Below, piece by piece: positions 51,350 to 60,821 of a stretch of DNA of 64,000 bases. The DNA is from Micromonospora mirobrigensis (GTDB lineage Bacteria > Actinomycetota > Actinomycetes > Mycobacteriales > Micromonosporaceae): NCBI RefSeq assembly GCF_900091555.1, contig NZ_FMCX01000001.1:620001-684000 (forward strand), written 5' to 3'. Position 1 is the stretch's first letter. Every line of letters starts with the position of its first letter. The notes beneath the pieces were generated by a model that saw nothing but the letters and a program-made list of their open reading frames with translations, ran no database searches and had not been told where the DNA came from. Both the position numbers and the translations under genes were made by a program.

Positions 51350-52528
51350 ATGAGCTTCTCGACGGTGGCCGTGGTGTTGCTCTGTCTCGCCGCCGGTGGC
51401 GGGCTGGGGTGGCTGGCGGCCCGGTCGCGGTCGGCCGCCGACATCGCCCGACTGGAGGCCACGCTGGCCGCCACCCGGGAGGGCGAGGGGCGGCTGGAGC
51501 AGTCGATGCGGGCGTTGAGCTACGAGGCGACCGCCCAGTCGCAGGAGGCGGTGGCCCGCGCGGTGGCCCCGCTGCACGACACCCTGCGCCGCTACGAGCA
51601 ACGAGTGGGCGAGCTGGAGCGCGACCGGGTCGACGCCTACGCCGAGCTGCGCGAGCAGGTCCGCTCGATGGGCGCCGTCTCCGGCGAGCTGCGCACCGAG
51701 ACCAAGCAGCTGGTGGCCGCGCTGCGCGCCCCGCAGGTGCGCGGCCGGTGGGGTGAGCACCAGCTGCGCCGGATCGTCGAGGCCGCCGGCATGCTGGAGC
51801 ACTGCGACTTCAACGAGCAGGTCACCGCCGCCACCGACCACCAGGGGGTACGCCCCGACCTGGTGGTCCGGCTGCACGGTGGTCGGACGGTGGTGGTGGA
51901 CGCCAAGGCGCCCTTCGACGCCTACCTGACGGCGATGGAGGCGCGCGACGAGCGGGGGCGCGACAGCAACCTCGACGCGCACGCGCGGCACCTGCGGGCG
52001 CACGTGGACGCGCTGGCCGCGAAGACCTACTGGGCGGCGTTCGACAGCACCCCCGAGTTCGTGGTGCTCTTCGTGCCCGCCGACCCGTTCCTCGACGTGG
52101 CGTTGCAGCGCGACCCGACGCTGCTGGAGCACGCGTTCGCCCGCGACGTGGTGCTGGCCACCCCGGCGACCCTGGTCGCGTTGCTGCGCACGGTCGCCTA
52201 CTCGTGGCGGCAGGAGGTGCTGGCCCGCAACGCGGTGGCGGTGCACTCGCTGGCCCGCGAGCTGTACGGCCGACTGGCCACCCTCGGCGAGCACGTCGGC
52301 AAGCTCGGCTCGTCGCTCGGCGGGGCGGTCACGGCGTACAACAAGGCCGTCGGCTCGCTGGAGGCGCGGGTGCTGGTCAGCGCGCGCAAGCTCGCCGAGT
52401 TGGGCGTCTCCGACCAGGAGCTGGCCACCCCGGCCCAGGTGGAGTTGGCGCCGCGTCAGCCGCAGGCCCCCGAGCTGGTCGACGGACCCTCCACATCGAC
52501 CGAACGGTCGACGAACATCGACGTTTAA
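51350..52528 (+). CDS. rmuC: DNA recombination protein RmuC
   Basis: 392 residues from ATG 51350. An N-terminal membrane helix (TVAVVLLCLAAGGGLGWLA) is followed by a coiled coil (LEATLAATREGEGRLEQSMRAL). The RmuC nuclease-like core comes after it (VRGRWGEHQLRRIVEAAGM, VRPDLVVRLHGGRTVVVDAKAPFDAY), with PD-(D/E)xK-type residues (PDLVV and VDAKAP). RmuC limits inversions and is implicated in anti-phage defence. Divergent from the DUF1542-like gene by 54 bases. Confidence 0.9.
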   Translation: MSFSTVAVVLLCLAAGGGLGWLAARSRSAADIARLEATLAATREGEGRLEQSMRALSYEATAQSQEAVARAVAPLHDTLRRYEQRVGELERDRVDAYAELREQVRSMGAVSGELRTETKQLVAALRAPQVRGRWGEHQLRRIVEAAGMLEHCDFNEQVTAATDHQGVRPDLVVRLHGGRTVVVDAKAPFDAYLTAMEARDERGRDSNLDAHARHLRAHVDALAAKTYWAAFDSTPEFVVLFVPADPFLDVALQRDPTLLEHAFARDVVLATPATLVALLRTVAYSWRQEVLARNAVAVHSLARELYGRLATLGEHVGKLGSSLGGAVTAYNKAVGSLEARVLVSARKLAELGVSDQELATPAQVELAPRQPQAPELVDGPSTSTERSTNIDV

Positions 52529-52635
52529 CACATTGCATGTGACGATGACGGCCGATCTGTGTCACGGACCGGTCACAACCTACCGGGGGGTAGTGACACT
52601 GACCGGGGCCGTTGCGAAGGATCACTGTCACACGC

Positions 52636-52661
52636 GCCCTGTTTGTTGGACAGGGCCCTGT
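52636..52661 (+). promoter_or_regulatory. Overlapping hairpins in the subtilase leader
   Basis: GCCCTGT (52636-52642) can pair with ACAGGGC (52650-52656), or ACAGGGCCCTGT (52650-52661) can fold on itself. The two are exclusive and lie just before the ribosome-binding site GGAGGAAG. Upstream, TGTCAC and GTGACA hexamers recur at about 52559, 52594 and 52625. Confidence 0.4.
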
Positions 52662-52679
52662 TCTCTGGAGGAAGAGAAC

Positions 52680-55600
52680 GTGAGTCAGCCCCGCAAACCG
52701 AGCCGGCGTACCTCCGCCGCGCTCTTCGCCTCGGTACTTGCCGCCGGTGCGATGACCGTCGGGGGTGGCGCCGCCACCGCGAGCGCAGCCCCCGCAAACT
52801 CCCCCACCCCCTCGCAGCCGACCGCCGAGAAGGCTCTGGGAGCGCACGACGCCAAGCTCCTGGACGCGGCGGAGGCGAAGCACGCCCCGACCGTCACCCT
52901 GATCATCGCCGCCAAGAAGGGCTCGGCCAAGAAGGTCGCCGACGGACTCAAGAGTCTGGGCGCCACGGTCAGCCAGCGGTACGACCAGGTCGGTTACCTG
53001 CTGGCGAAGGTTCCCACCGGCAAGGCGCTCAAGGCGGCCACGCTGCCCGGTGTGTCCGCCGTGGACCTCGACGAGACCATCCAGCTCCCCGACCCGGCGC
53101 CGGAGGCGCCGCCGGCCGGCGCCACGACCGCCGAGCAGGGCGAGACGCTGGCCGGCCCGGGCACCGACACGGGCGCGGTCAACCCCTACATGCCGACCAA
53201 CGAGACCGGTGCGGAGGCCTTCAAGGCCGCACACCCCACGTGGGACGGTCGCGGCGTGACCATCGGCATCATGGACTCGGGCATCGACCTGGACCAGCCG
53301 GCGCTGCAGCGGACCACCACCGGTGAGCGCAAGATCGTCGACTGGGTCACCGCCACCGACCCGCTCGAGGACGCCACCTGGCGGCGGATGAACAACGAGG
53401 TGACCGGCCCCAGCTTCACCATCGCGGGCGCCACCTGGGCCTCGCCCGCCGGCACCTGGCGGTTCAACCTGTTCAGCGAGTCGATCACCCGGGCCAGCGA
53501 CCCGGCCGGTGACGTCAACCGGGACGGCGACACCACCGACACCTGGGGCATCCTCTACAACCCGGTCAACGGTGACATCCGAGTCGACGTCAACCAGAAC
53601 AAGGACTTCACCGACGACGAGGTGATGCGGCCGTACAAGGAGAAGTACCAGGTCGGCCACTTCGGCACCGACAACCCGGCCACCGCCGTACGCGAGCAGA
53701 TGCCCTTCGTGGTCGAGTACCGCCGCAACGTGGACACCTCGCCGATCGGCGTTCCGGGAACCTGGGACTACGTCAACATCGGCATCATCGAGGCCACCCA
53801 CGGCACGCACGTCGCCGGAATCACCGCCGCCAACGACATGCTGGGCAACAGCGCCTTCGACGGCGCCGCCCCGGGCGCCAAGCTGGTCTCCGCCCGCGCC
53901 TGCTCGTGGGGTGGCGGCTGCACCGCGGCCGCGCTGACCACCGGCATGGTCGACCTCGTCGTCAACCGCAAGGTCGACGTGGTCAACATGTCGATCGGTG
54001 GCCTCCCCGCCCTGAACGACGGCGCCAACGCCCGCGCCGAGCTCTACAACTCGCTGATCAACACCTACGGTGTGCAGCTCATCATCTCGGCCGGCAACTC
54101 CGGGCCGGGTCTGAACACCGTCGGCGACCCGTCGGTCGCCAGCGACGTGATCAGCGTCGCCGCGAGCATCAGCAAGGACACCTGGCTGGCCAACTACGGC
54201 TCGGTCGTCCGCAAGCAGAACGCGCTGTTCAACTTCTCCTCGCGGGGCCCGCGTGAGGACGGCGGCTTCAAGCCGAACATCGCCGCCCCCGGCTCGGCGA
54301 TCTCCACCGCGCCGACCTGGCAGCCGGGTGTCGCGGTCGGCGAGGCGGGCTACCCGCTGCCGCCGGGCTACCAGATGCTCAACGGCACCTCGATGGCCGC
54401 TCCGCAGACCACCGGTGTCGCCGCCCTGCTGCTCTCCGCGGCCAAGGCGACCGACAACGGCGTGACCCCGGCCGCGCTGCGCCGCGCCCTCTACAGCTCC
54501 GCGCAGCCGATCGCCGGCGTCCCGACGTACGCGCAGGGCTACGGCCTGGTGAACACCCCGGGTGCGTGGGACCTGCTCGCCGCCGGCGTGCAGACCCGCA
54601 CGTACACCTCCGAGGCGCCGGTCTGCACCCCGCTGTCGGACAAGCTGACCAGGTACAACAAGGCCCTGGGCACCTTCGAGCCCAGCCCGAACGTGGGCAC
54701 CGGCGTCTACAACCGCTGCGCGGTCGGCAAGGGCGGGCAGAAGCTCAAGGAGGCCCGCTCCTACGAGGTCAAGCTGACCCGCACCAGTGGGCCGGCCAAG
54801 ACCATCACCCACACGGTGGCCTTCCGGGGCAACGACGGCACCTTCTCGGCGCCGCGGACCGTGCGGCTGCCGCTCAACCAGACCGTCAGCATCCAGGTCA
54901 AGGCCAAGCCGATGACCGTCGGCGTGCACAGCGCCATCATGACCGTCGACGACCCGGCCACCTCGGTGGTCGACTTCGAGGTCTCCACCGTGGTGGTGGT
55001 CTCCAACGAGGCACCCGCGCCGGCGTACTCGTACTCCGTCGAGGGCTCGGTCGAGCGCAACGGCTCCGCCTCGTACTTCGTGACGGTCCCGGAGGGCGCG
55101 GGCGCGCTCCAGGTCAACCTCTCCGGCATCGCGACCGGCTCGCAGACCCGGTTCATCGCCATCAACCCGTACGGCGTGCCGGTCGAGAGCACCGCCAGCA
55201 CCGCCTGCTACACCAACTTCTCCGACGCCGCCGCCTGCAAGCCGCAGGAGCGCGACTACCAGAACCCGCTGCCGGGCGTCTGGGAGATCGAGGTCGAGGC
55301 GCGGCGCACGTCCCCCAGCATGGACAACCCGTTCCAGATCCAGGCGCGGGTGCAGGGGGTGGCGGTCGAGCCGGCTGTGGTCGAGCTGCCGTCGGTCACC
55401 GCCGGCACTCCGGCCCCGGTCAGCTGGAACCTGACGAACACCTTCGGTCCGGTCCAGGTCACCGGCGTCGGTGGTCCGCTCGCCAGCGTCCGCTCCCAGC
55501 GGCCGAGCATCAGCGAGGGCGCCAGCCAGGAGTACACGGTGGACGTCCCGGCGGGCACCACGTCCTTCAGCGCCCGGATCGGCAACACCTCCGACCTCGG

Positions 55601-55976
55601 CGCCGACCTGGACCTGTACGTCTACCTCGGCGCCACCGAGGTCGGCCGCTCGGCGGACGGCGACTCGGAGGAGGCGGTCACCCTGACCAAGCCGGCCGCC
55701 GGCACGTACCGGGTGGTCGTCGAGGGTTACGCCGTCGCCCCCGGCGGCACCGAGTACGACTACCGGGACTCGTTCGCGTCCCCGGCGCTGGGTTCGCTGA
55801 CCGCTCAGCCCACCCCGCTGGCGCTGGCCAACGGCGCCACCGCCACCCTCACCGGTGCGGTGACCGCCCTGGCCACCCCGCCGGCCGGTCGTGAGCTCTT
55901 CGGCGACATGGCCGTCACCACCATCGAGGGCGCGGTCGTCGGCCGCGGCTCGGTGGCCGTCCACGCGGTCAACTGA
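52680..55976 (+). CDS. Secreted subtilase (S8 family serine peptidase), multidomain
   Basis: 1098 residues from GTG 52680 (GGAGGAAG upstream). Signal peptide (RRTSAALFASVLAAGAMTVG, then ASA cleavage) and a propeptide with an I9-like fold to ~160. The catalytic triad is Asp199 (MDSGIDLDQ), His374 (THGTHVAGI) and Ser571 (NGTSMAAPQ). Between Asp and His lies a ~175-residue insert with Asp-rich loops (DPAGDVNRDGDTTD, DVNQNKDFTDDE) that resemble calcium sites. The C-terminal ~450 residues contain Ig-like and pre-peptidase-like beta domains (LGADLDLYVYLG). An extracellular protease, probably needing calcium. Confidence 0.93.
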   Translation: MSQPRKPSRRTSAALFASVLAAGAMTVGGGAATASAAPANSPTPSQPTAEKALGAHDAKLLDAAEAKHAPTVTLIIAAKKGSAKKVADGLKSLGATVSQRYDQVGYLLAKVPTGKALKAATLPGVSAVDLDETIQLPDPAPEAPPAGATTAEQGETLAGPGTDTGAVNPYMPTNETGAEAFKAAHPTWDGRGVTIGIMDSGIDLDQPALQRTTTGERKIVDWVTATDPLEDATWRRMNNEVTGPSFTIAGATWASPAGTWRFNLFSESITRASDPAGDVNRDGDTTDTWGILYNPVNGDIRVDVNQNKDFTDDEVMRPYKEKYQVGHFGTDNPATAVREQMPFVVEYRRNVDTSPIGVPGTWDYVNIGIIEATHGTHVAGITAANDMLGNSAFDGAAPGAKLVSARACSWGGGCTAAALTTGMVDLVVNRKVDVVNMSIGGLPALNDGANARAELYNSLINTYGVQLIISAGNSGPGLNTVGDPSVASDVISVAASISKDTWLANYGSVVRKQNALFNFSSRGPREDGGFKPNIAAPGSAISTAPTWQPGVAVGEAGYPLPPGYQMLNGTSMAAPQTTGVAALLLSAAKATDNGVTPAALRRALYSSAQPIAGVPTYAQGYGLVNTPGAWDLLAAGVQTRTYTSEAPVCTPLSDKLTRYNKALGTFEPSPNVGTGVYNRCAVGKGGQKLKEARSYEVKLTRTSGPAKTITHTVAFRGNDGTFSAPRTVRLPLNQTVSIQVKAKPMTVGVHSAIMTVDDPATSVVDFEVSTVVVVSNEAPAPAYSYSVEGSVERNGSASYFVTVPEGAGALQVNLSGIATGSQTRFIAINPYGVPVESTASTACYTNFSDAAACKPQERDYQNPLPGVWEIEVEARRTSPSMDNPFQIQARVQGVAVEPAVVELPSVTAGTPAPVSWNLTNTFGPVQVTGVGGPLASVRSQRPSISEGASQEYTVDVPAGTTSFSARIGNTSDLGADLDLYVYLGATEVGRSADGDSEEAVTLTKPAAGTYRVVVEGYAVAPGGTEYDYRDSFASPALGSLTAQPTPLALANGATATLTGAVTALATPPAGRELFGDMAVTTIEGAVVGRGSVAVHAVN

Positions 55977-55990
55977 TCCGCTGAGACACC

Positions 55991-56025
55991 GGAGCCCCGT
56001 CCCACTCACCGTGGGGCGGGGCTCC
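55991..56025. terminator. Terminator after the subtilase
   Basis: GGAGCCCCG (55991-55999) pairs with CGGGGCTCC (56017-56025), with CCAC/GTGG extending inward. Useful in both directions. Confidence 0.75.
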
Positions 56026-56075
56026 TGCTCGTCACGAACCGGTCGGACCGGGCGGTCCACCGAGGGCCGGCGGGG

Positions 56076-56492
56076 TCAGGCCGGGCGGGCCGACTCCACC
56101 ACGAAGGGCGTGCCCTGCTGGCAGGTCGTCATCATGTCCGGCTGGGACTTGCCGGTCACCACCACCCGGGTGCCCGGCTTCAGCACGTCCCGCGGGCCGC
56201 CGATCAGCAGGTTGCCGTCGAGCAGCAGGCAGTTCGGTTCCACGCCGGCCTGGATGGTGCCGGTGAGGGTGGTCGCACCCGGGCCGGGGGGCTTCGAGGG
56301 ACCGCCCTTGCGGGTCGGCAGCGGGTCGACGGGCATCTGCGGATCGCTCGGCGTGGGGCTGGGGCTGGGTTCACTGGTCACCGGGGTGGCTCCCGTCGGG
56401 CCGGGGCCGGCGGTTTCCTCGCCGGGTCCCGCGCAGGCGGCGAGCGCCACCGACACGATCAGGGCGGTGAAGGCCGTCCGAGCAGTTCTCAT
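56076..56492 (-). CDS. Small lipoprotein
   Basis: 138 residues. Signal peptide FTALIVSVALAAC with lipobox LAAC, a proline/serine/threonine-rich spacer, then a small beta domain (TLTGTIQAGVEPNCLLLDGNLLIGG and GTRVVVTGKSQPDMMTTCQQG) with two cysteines likely bonded. No family name comes to mind. It faces the subtilase gene and is transcribed away from ispH, 45 bases below it. Confidence 0.72.
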   Translation of the reverse strand: MRTARTAFTALIVSVALAACAGPGEETAGPGPTGATPVTSEPSPSPTPSDPQMPVDPLPTRKGGPSKPPGPGATTLTGTIQAGVEPNCLLLDGNLLIGGPRDVLKPGTRVVVTGKSQPDMMTTCQQGTPFVVESARPA

Positions 56493-56537
56493 GATGGTTG
56501 GACGGCCGGCGAGGGCGATCCGTTCCGCCGGGGCGGG

Positions 56538-57524
56538 TCAGCGGCGGGCCGCCGCGGCGGCCTTCATGTCCCGCTTGAGCTCCTGCGGCAGCGAGAAGGT
56601 CAGCCGCTCGTTTGCGGTGGTGATCTCCTCGACGTCGGTGAAGCCCCGCTCGGCCAGGTGCACCAGCACCTGCTGCACCAGCTCGTCGGGCACGCTGGCG
56701 CCGGAGGTGACGCCGACCGTGCCGGCGCCGGCCAGCCAGGCGTCGTCGATCTCGTGGGCGAAGTCGACCAGGTGCCCGGCGCGGGCGCCGGCGTCCAGGG
56801 CCACCTCGACCAGGCGTACCGAGTTGGAGGAGTTCCGCGAGCCGACGACGATCACCACGTCGCAGTCGGGCGCGATCTCCTTGACCACGTGCTGCCGGTT
56901 GGAGGTGGCGTAGCAGATGTCGTCGCTGGGCGGCGACTGGAGCAGGGGCAGCCGCTGCTTCAGGCGGGCCACGGTCTCCAACGTCTCGTCCACCGACAGG
57001 GTGGTCTGGGAGAGCCAGACGACCTTGTTCGGGTCCCGAACGGTGATCTTGTCAGCGTCGTCCGGGCCGTCGACCAGCTGGATGTGCGCGGGAGCCTCAC
57101 CGGCGGTGCCGATGACCTCCTCGTGCCCCTCGTGACCGATCAGCAGGATGTCGTAGTCCTCGGCGGCGAACCGCTTGGCCTCCTGGTGGACCTTGGTCAC
57201 CAGCGGGCAGGTGGCGTCGATGGCCTTCAGCGACCGGGCCTTGGCCTGCTCGTACACCTCGGGGGCGACGCCGTGCGCGGAGAAGATCACGGTGGCGCCC
57301 TCGGGCACCTCCTCGTTCTCCTCCACGAAGATCGCGCCCTGCGCCTCCAGGGTCCGCACCACGTGCTTGTTGTGCACGATCTGCTTGCGGACGTAGATCG
57401 GGGCGCCGTAGAGCTTCAGCGCCTCCTCGACGGTCTGCACCGCCCGGTCCACCCCCGCGCAGTAACCCCGCGGCTTGGCCAGGAGCACACGCTTACCGGT
57501 CCCGGAAGTCTCCACCTCAGTCAC
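56538..57524 (-). CDS. ispH: 4-hydroxy-3-methylbut-2-enyl diphosphate reductase
   Basis: 328 residues, iron-sulfur enzyme of the last MEP-pathway step, giving IPP and DMAPP. The three cluster cysteines are Cys22 ([10 protein letters not shown]), Cys106 (ATCPLV) and Cys204 ([10 protein letters not shown]); His51 (IVHNKHVV) and [11 protein letters not shown] are also present. GTG 57524 is the start. It is divergent from xseA, with a long palindromic repeat between. Confidence 0.96.
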   Translation of the reverse strand: MTEVETSGTGKRVLLAKPRGYCAGVDRAVQTVEEALKLYGAPIYVRKQIVHNKHVVRTLEAQGAIFVEENEEVPEGATVIFSAHGVAPEVYEQAKARSLKAIDATCPLVTKVHQEAKRFAAEDYDILLIGHEGHEEVIGTAGEAPAHIQLVDGPDDADKITVRDPNKVVWLSQTTLSVDETLETVARLKQRLPLLQSPPSDDICYATSNRQHVVKEIAPDCDVVIVVGSRNSSNSVRLVEVALDAGARAGHLVDFAHEIDDAWLAGAGTVGVTSGASVPDELVQQVLVHLAERGFTDVEEITTANERLTFSLPQELKRDMKAAAAARR

Positions 57525-57557
57525 GCCCCCATCCTACGTGCCACCCCACCAAGGCCT

Positions 57558-57620
57558 CGTTGATCATGAAGTTGGCGGCAGTTCTGGAGATCGACATCGC
57601 CGCCAACTTCATGATCAACG
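57558..57620. repeat. Perfect 22-base inverted repeat, REP-type element
   Basis: CGTTGATCATGAAGTTGGCG+GC (57558-57579) is the exact inverse of the segment at 57599-57620, around a 19-base loop AGTTCTGGAGATCGACATC. It is much longer than needed for termination and lies between divergent starts, where a terminator is not expected. Words such as this are, to my memory, repeated in many Micromonospora genomes. Confidence 0.85.
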
Positions 57621-57654
57621 GAGGGTGTAGGTGGGTGGGCCGTAGGGTGGGCGG

Positions 57655-58881
57655 GTGAGTGAGGGTGGGAGCGGGGCCGGGCGGAGTTCGGCGGAGGAGC
57701 CGTGGCCGGTCCGGGTGGTCAGTCAGAAGATCAACGCCTGGATCGCGCGGCTGGGGTGGGTCTGGGTGGACGGGCAGGTGGCGCAGATCAGCCGACGGCC
57801 CGGGGCCAGCACGGTCTTCCTCACCCTGCGTGATCCCTCGGCCGACCTGAGCCTGACCGTCACCACCAACCGGGACGTGCTCGACTCGGGGGCGCCGGAG
57901 CTGCGCGAGGGCGCCCGGGTGGTGCTGCACGCCAAGCCGGAGTTCTACGCCGCCCGGGGCACCCTCAGCCTGCGCGCCGACGAGATCCGCCAGGTCGGGC
58001 TCGGTGAGCTGCTGGCCCGGCTGGAGAAGCTCAAGAAGCTGCTCGCCGCCGAGGGGCTCTTCGACCGGGCCCGCAAGCGGCGGCTGCCGTTCCTGCCGCA
58101 CCGGGTCGGTCTGATCACCGGCCGCGCCTCCGCCGCCGAACGGGACGTGCTCACCAACGCGCGGCGCCGCTGGCCCGCCGTCGAGTTCCGCACCGTCAAC
58201 GTGGCGGTGCAGGGGCCGAGCGCCGTCCCGCAGATCGTCGACGCGCTCAAGGTGCTCGACGCCGACGAGAGCATCGACGTGATCGTCATCGCCCGTGGCG
58301 GCGGCGGCATCGAGGACCTGCTCCCCTTCTCCGACGAGGCGCTCTGCCGGGCCGTCTTCGCCTGTCGTACGCCGGTGGTCAGCGCCATCGGCCACGAGAC
58401 CGACGCGCCGCTGGTCGACTACGTCGCCGACGTCCGTGCCTCCACCCCCACCGACGCGGCCAAGCGGATCGTCCCCGACCTCACCGAGGAGGTACGCCTC
58501 ATCGGCCAGGCCCGCTCCCGGCTGGAACGGGCCGTCCGCAACCTGGTCGACCGGGAGACCCACCGCCTCGACCTGCTCCGCTCCCGGCCGGTGCTGGCCC
58601 GCCCGCAGGTGATGGTCGACCAGCGGGCCGCCGAGGTGAGCGCGCTGCGGGACCGGACCGACCGCTGCCTCGACCACCGCCTCGGCGCGGCCGGCGAGGA
58701 CCTGCGGCACACCCTGGCCCGGCTGCGCGCCCTCTCCCCCGCCGCCACCCTCGACCGGGGGTACGCGATCGTGCAGCGGGCGGACGGGCACGTGGTGCGG
58801 GCGGCGGGCGAGGTGGGCAGGGGCGATCCGCTGCGGGTACGCCTCGCCGAGGGCGAGCTGGCCGCCACGGTGGACGGTTGA
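57655..58881 (+). CDS. xseA: Exodeoxyribonuclease VII large subunit
   Basis: 408 residues from GTG 57655. N-terminal OB-fold ([33 protein letters not shown]), then the catalytic domain with [23 protein letters not shown] and [18 protein letters not shown], and [16 protein letters not shown]. With XseB it degrades single-stranded DNA from both ends. A GNAT gene interrupts the usual direct adjacency with xseB. Confidence 0.95.
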   Translation: MSEGGSGAGRSSAEEPWPVRVVSQKINAWIARLGWVWVDGQVAQISRRPGASTVFLTLRDPSADLSLTVTTNRDVLDSGAPELREGARVVLHAKPEFYAARGTLSLRADEIRQVGLGELLARLEKLKKLLAAEGLFDRARKRRLPFLPHRVGLITGRASAAERDVLTNARRRWPAVEFRTVNVAVQGPSAVPQIVDALKVLDADESIDVIVIARGGGGIEDLLPFSDEALCRAVFACRTPVVSAIGHETDAPLVDYVADVRASTPTDAAKRIVPDLTEEVRLIGQARSRLERAVRNLVDRETHRLDLLRSRPVLARPQVMVDQRAAEVSALRDRTDRCLDHRLGAAGEDLRHTLARLRALSPAATLDRGYAIVQRADGHVVRAAGEVGRGDPLRVRLAEGELAATVDG

Positions 58882-58921
58882 GGACCGCCGGGAGCCACTG
58901 TCGAGCGGTAGCCTTTCCAGC

Positions 58922-59410
58922 GTGATCATCAGGGATGCCGGGGAGCACGACTGGCCGCAGATCTACCCCTTCTACGCCGCGATCATGGCCGAGGGCCGGA
59001 CGTACGCCTTCCCCGAGGGTCAGACCCTGGACGAGGCCCGGCCGTGGTGGATGGAGCAGCCCCCGGGCCGCACGGTCGTGGCGGTCGACGACGCCGGCGT
59101 GGTCGTCGGCTCGGCCAAGATGGGCCCCAACCGACCTGGCCGCGGCTCGCACGTCGCCACCGCGTCGTTCCTGGTCGACCCGGCGCACCACGGCCGGGGC
59201 GTGGGCCGGGCGCTGGGCGCGTACGTGCTGGACCGGGCCCGCGCGGAGGGCTACCACGGCATCCAGTTCAACGCCGTGGTCGAGGTGAACCGGCCGGCCG
59301 TGCACCTGTGGCGGTCGCTGGGCTTCGAGGTGATCGGCACCGTCCCGGAGGCGTTCGACCACCCCGAGGAGGGGCTGGTCGGGCTGCACGTGATGTACCA
59401 GCGCCTGTGA
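58922..59410 (+). CDS. GNAT family N-acetyltransferase
   Basis: 162 residues from GTG 58922. The CoA loop is [18 protein letters not shown] and motif B is [24 protein letters not shown], as in RimI-like or phosphinothricin-type acetyltransferases. The substrate is unknown. It lies between xseA and xseB in the same direction, 41 bases after the first and 35 before the second. Confidence 0.85.
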   Translation: MIIRDAGEHDWPQIYPFYAAIMAEGRTYAFPEGQTLDEARPWWMEQPPGRTVVAVDDAGVVVGSAKMGPNRPGRGSHVATASFLVDPAHHGRGVGRALGAYVLDRARAEGYHGIQFNAVVEVNRPAVHLWRSLGFEVIGTVPEAFDHPEEGLVGLHVMYQRL

Positions 59411-59444
59411 CGCCGCCACCGGCCGATGTGATGGGATGGTGCGG

Positions 59445-59669
59445 ATGAGCGACGACACGCAGACCGGGCCGGACGAGCGGCTCAGCTACGAGCAGGCCCG
59501 CGCCGAGCTGGCGACGGTGGTCGAGAGGCTGGAGGCCGGCGGCACGTCGCTGGAGGAGTCGCTGGCCCTCTGGGAGCGCGGCGAGAAGCTGGCCGAGATC
59601 TGCCAGCGCCGGCTGGACGGCGCCCGGGCCCGGATCGCCGCCGCCCGCCAGGCCGACGCCGACGCCTGA
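59445..59669 (+). CDS. xseB: Exodeoxyribonuclease VII small subunit
   Basis: 74 residues from ATG 59445 (ATG 59436 possible). Characteristic helical pair: [52 protein letters not shown], with the family's LE-x-G-x-x-SLEESL. It forms the small subunit that wraps XseA. Good fit to the usual ~75 residues. Confidence 0.95.
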   Translation: MSDDTQTGPDERLSYEQARAELATVVERLEAGGTSLEESLALWERGEKLAEICQRRLDGARARIAAARQADADA

Positions 59670-59682
59670 GGTCGGAGTGCCG

Positions 59683-59716
59683 CGGGGGCGGGACGGCCGC
59701 GGCCACCCCGCCCCCG
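59683..59716. terminator. Bidirectional terminator between xseB and lipoprotein gene
   Basis: CGGGGGCGGG (59683-59692) pairs with CCCGCCCCCG (59707-59716), a perfect 10-base stem, 7 bases before the convergent stop at 59724. Confidence 0.75.
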
Positions 59717-59723
59717 GACGACG

Positions 59724-60599
59724 TCACTTGAACAGGTTGTAGAACTCCACGGGAGCCTCGACCACCTGGTCCGCCGGCGGCTTCTGCGCGGCGGCGGCGT
59801 TGCCGTAGTCCGAGTAGGTGACCTTGATGTCCTGCGCGGTGCTCTTGCCGGCCGCCGGCACCTGCACCACCAGCTCGCTGAGCCGGCCCTGCTCGTCCAG
59901 CTTCGCGGTGAACGGCACGGACTGCGCCTGCTGACCGAGCGCGGTCACGACGGACGGGTCGACGGAGCTGGCCTCGGCCGCCTTGGACAGGTCGAGGGTT
60001 CCGGCGTACGCGCGGTCGCCGGTCTCGCGTACCTCGGTGATGGCCTGGGTCAGCGCCTCGCTGCCGGCCGGGTCGACCTTGTCGAAGTCGAAGCCCAGGT
60101 TCCGGTTGCCCTGGATCCGGGTCTGGTCGAGGTGCTGGTACTTGCCGAGGTTCAGCTTCTGCACCCCGGGGATGCTGCTCGCCGACGTGCCGCCGAGATC
60201 CAGCTTCACCCAGCTGTCCGGCTTGGCGTGGATGACGTCGAGGGTCATCATCAGGTCGGACGAGGCCTGCCCGATGGTGATCTTCATCTGGGCGCTCTGG
60301 CTCGGCTCGTGCACCTGCCCCTCCGCGCTGGAGCCGACGCCGGACAGGGTGAACCGGAAGTTGCCGTTGCTGATCTCCTTTGTCGAGTCCAGCAGGGCCT
60401 GCCTGGCGTCGCCGTCGACCGCCCCGGGGGACGCGCCGGTCGCGCCCGGGGAGGCACTGGCGGTGTCGGCGCTGCCGGAGACCGTCGGGGAGGCCGAGGT
60501 CCCCGCCGCACCGGTGCCGGTGCCGCTGTTGCAGGCGGCCAGGCCAGGGATGAGCAGCGCCGCGGCGAAGGCCGTCGCGCTGAAGCGTCGAACGTTCAC
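59724..60599 (-). CDS. LppX/LprG-like lipoprotein, paralogue 1
   Basis: 291 residues from GTG 60599 (GGAGAG upstream). Lipobox LAAC (PGLAACNSG), a Ser/Thr/Ala/Gly linker, then an LppX_LprAFG-like fold: QALLDSTKEISNGNFRFTLSG, GKYQHLDQTRIQGNRNLGFDFDKVDPAGS, and a terminal VKVTYSDYG block. Family members carry lipids on the outer face. It shares about a third of its residues with the next gene upstream. Separated from that gene by 222 bases that hold a terminator. Confidence 0.82.
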   Translation of the reverse strand: MNVRRFSATAFAAALLIPGLAACNSGTGTGAAGTSASPTVSGSADTASASPGATGASPGAVDGDARQALLDSTKEISNGNFRFTLSGVGSSAEGQVHEPSQSAQMKITIGQASSDLMMTLDVIHAKPDSWVKLDLGGTSASSIPGVQKLNLGKYQHLDQTRIQGNRNLGFDFDKVDPAGSEALTQAITEVRETGDRAYAGTLDLSKAAEASSVDPSVVTALGQQAQSVPFTAKLDEQGRLSELVVQVPAAGKSTAQDIKVTYSDYGNAAAAQKPPADQVVEAPVEFYNLFK

Positions 60600-60782
60600 G
60601 TAACTCTCCAGGTGGGTCGTCCGGCCCACGGAGGGTGCCGGAGGCTGCCGCCGTTGCCCTGCCACCGGCCCCGGCGCACGAGCCCGGTCCGCCGCGTCAC
60701 CGCGTGGCGTGCTCGTACACCCTCTGTTCCCTGGAGTGCGCTTCGGCAATCCCTGTCCGGTCCATCCGGCCCGGCCGGACAC

Positions 60783-60817
60783 CCGCCGGGGCGGCGCACC
60801 GCCGCCCCGGCGGGTCC
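60783..60817 (-). terminator. Terminator after lipoprotein paralogue 2
   Basis: ACCCGCCGGGGCGG (60783-60796) pairs with CCGCCCCGGCGGGT (60804-60817), a perfect 14-base stem with a 7-base loop, 4 bases past the stop at 60822. The rest of the gap to 60600 shows nothing more. Confidence 0.85.
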
Positions 60818-60821
60818 GCGA

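Noticed and set aside
52533..52679. Subtilase start at ATG 52533
   Set aside because: The residues do not form a signal peptide and the stretch holds hairpins; GGAGGAAG precedes GTG 52680, which opens a proper signal sequence.
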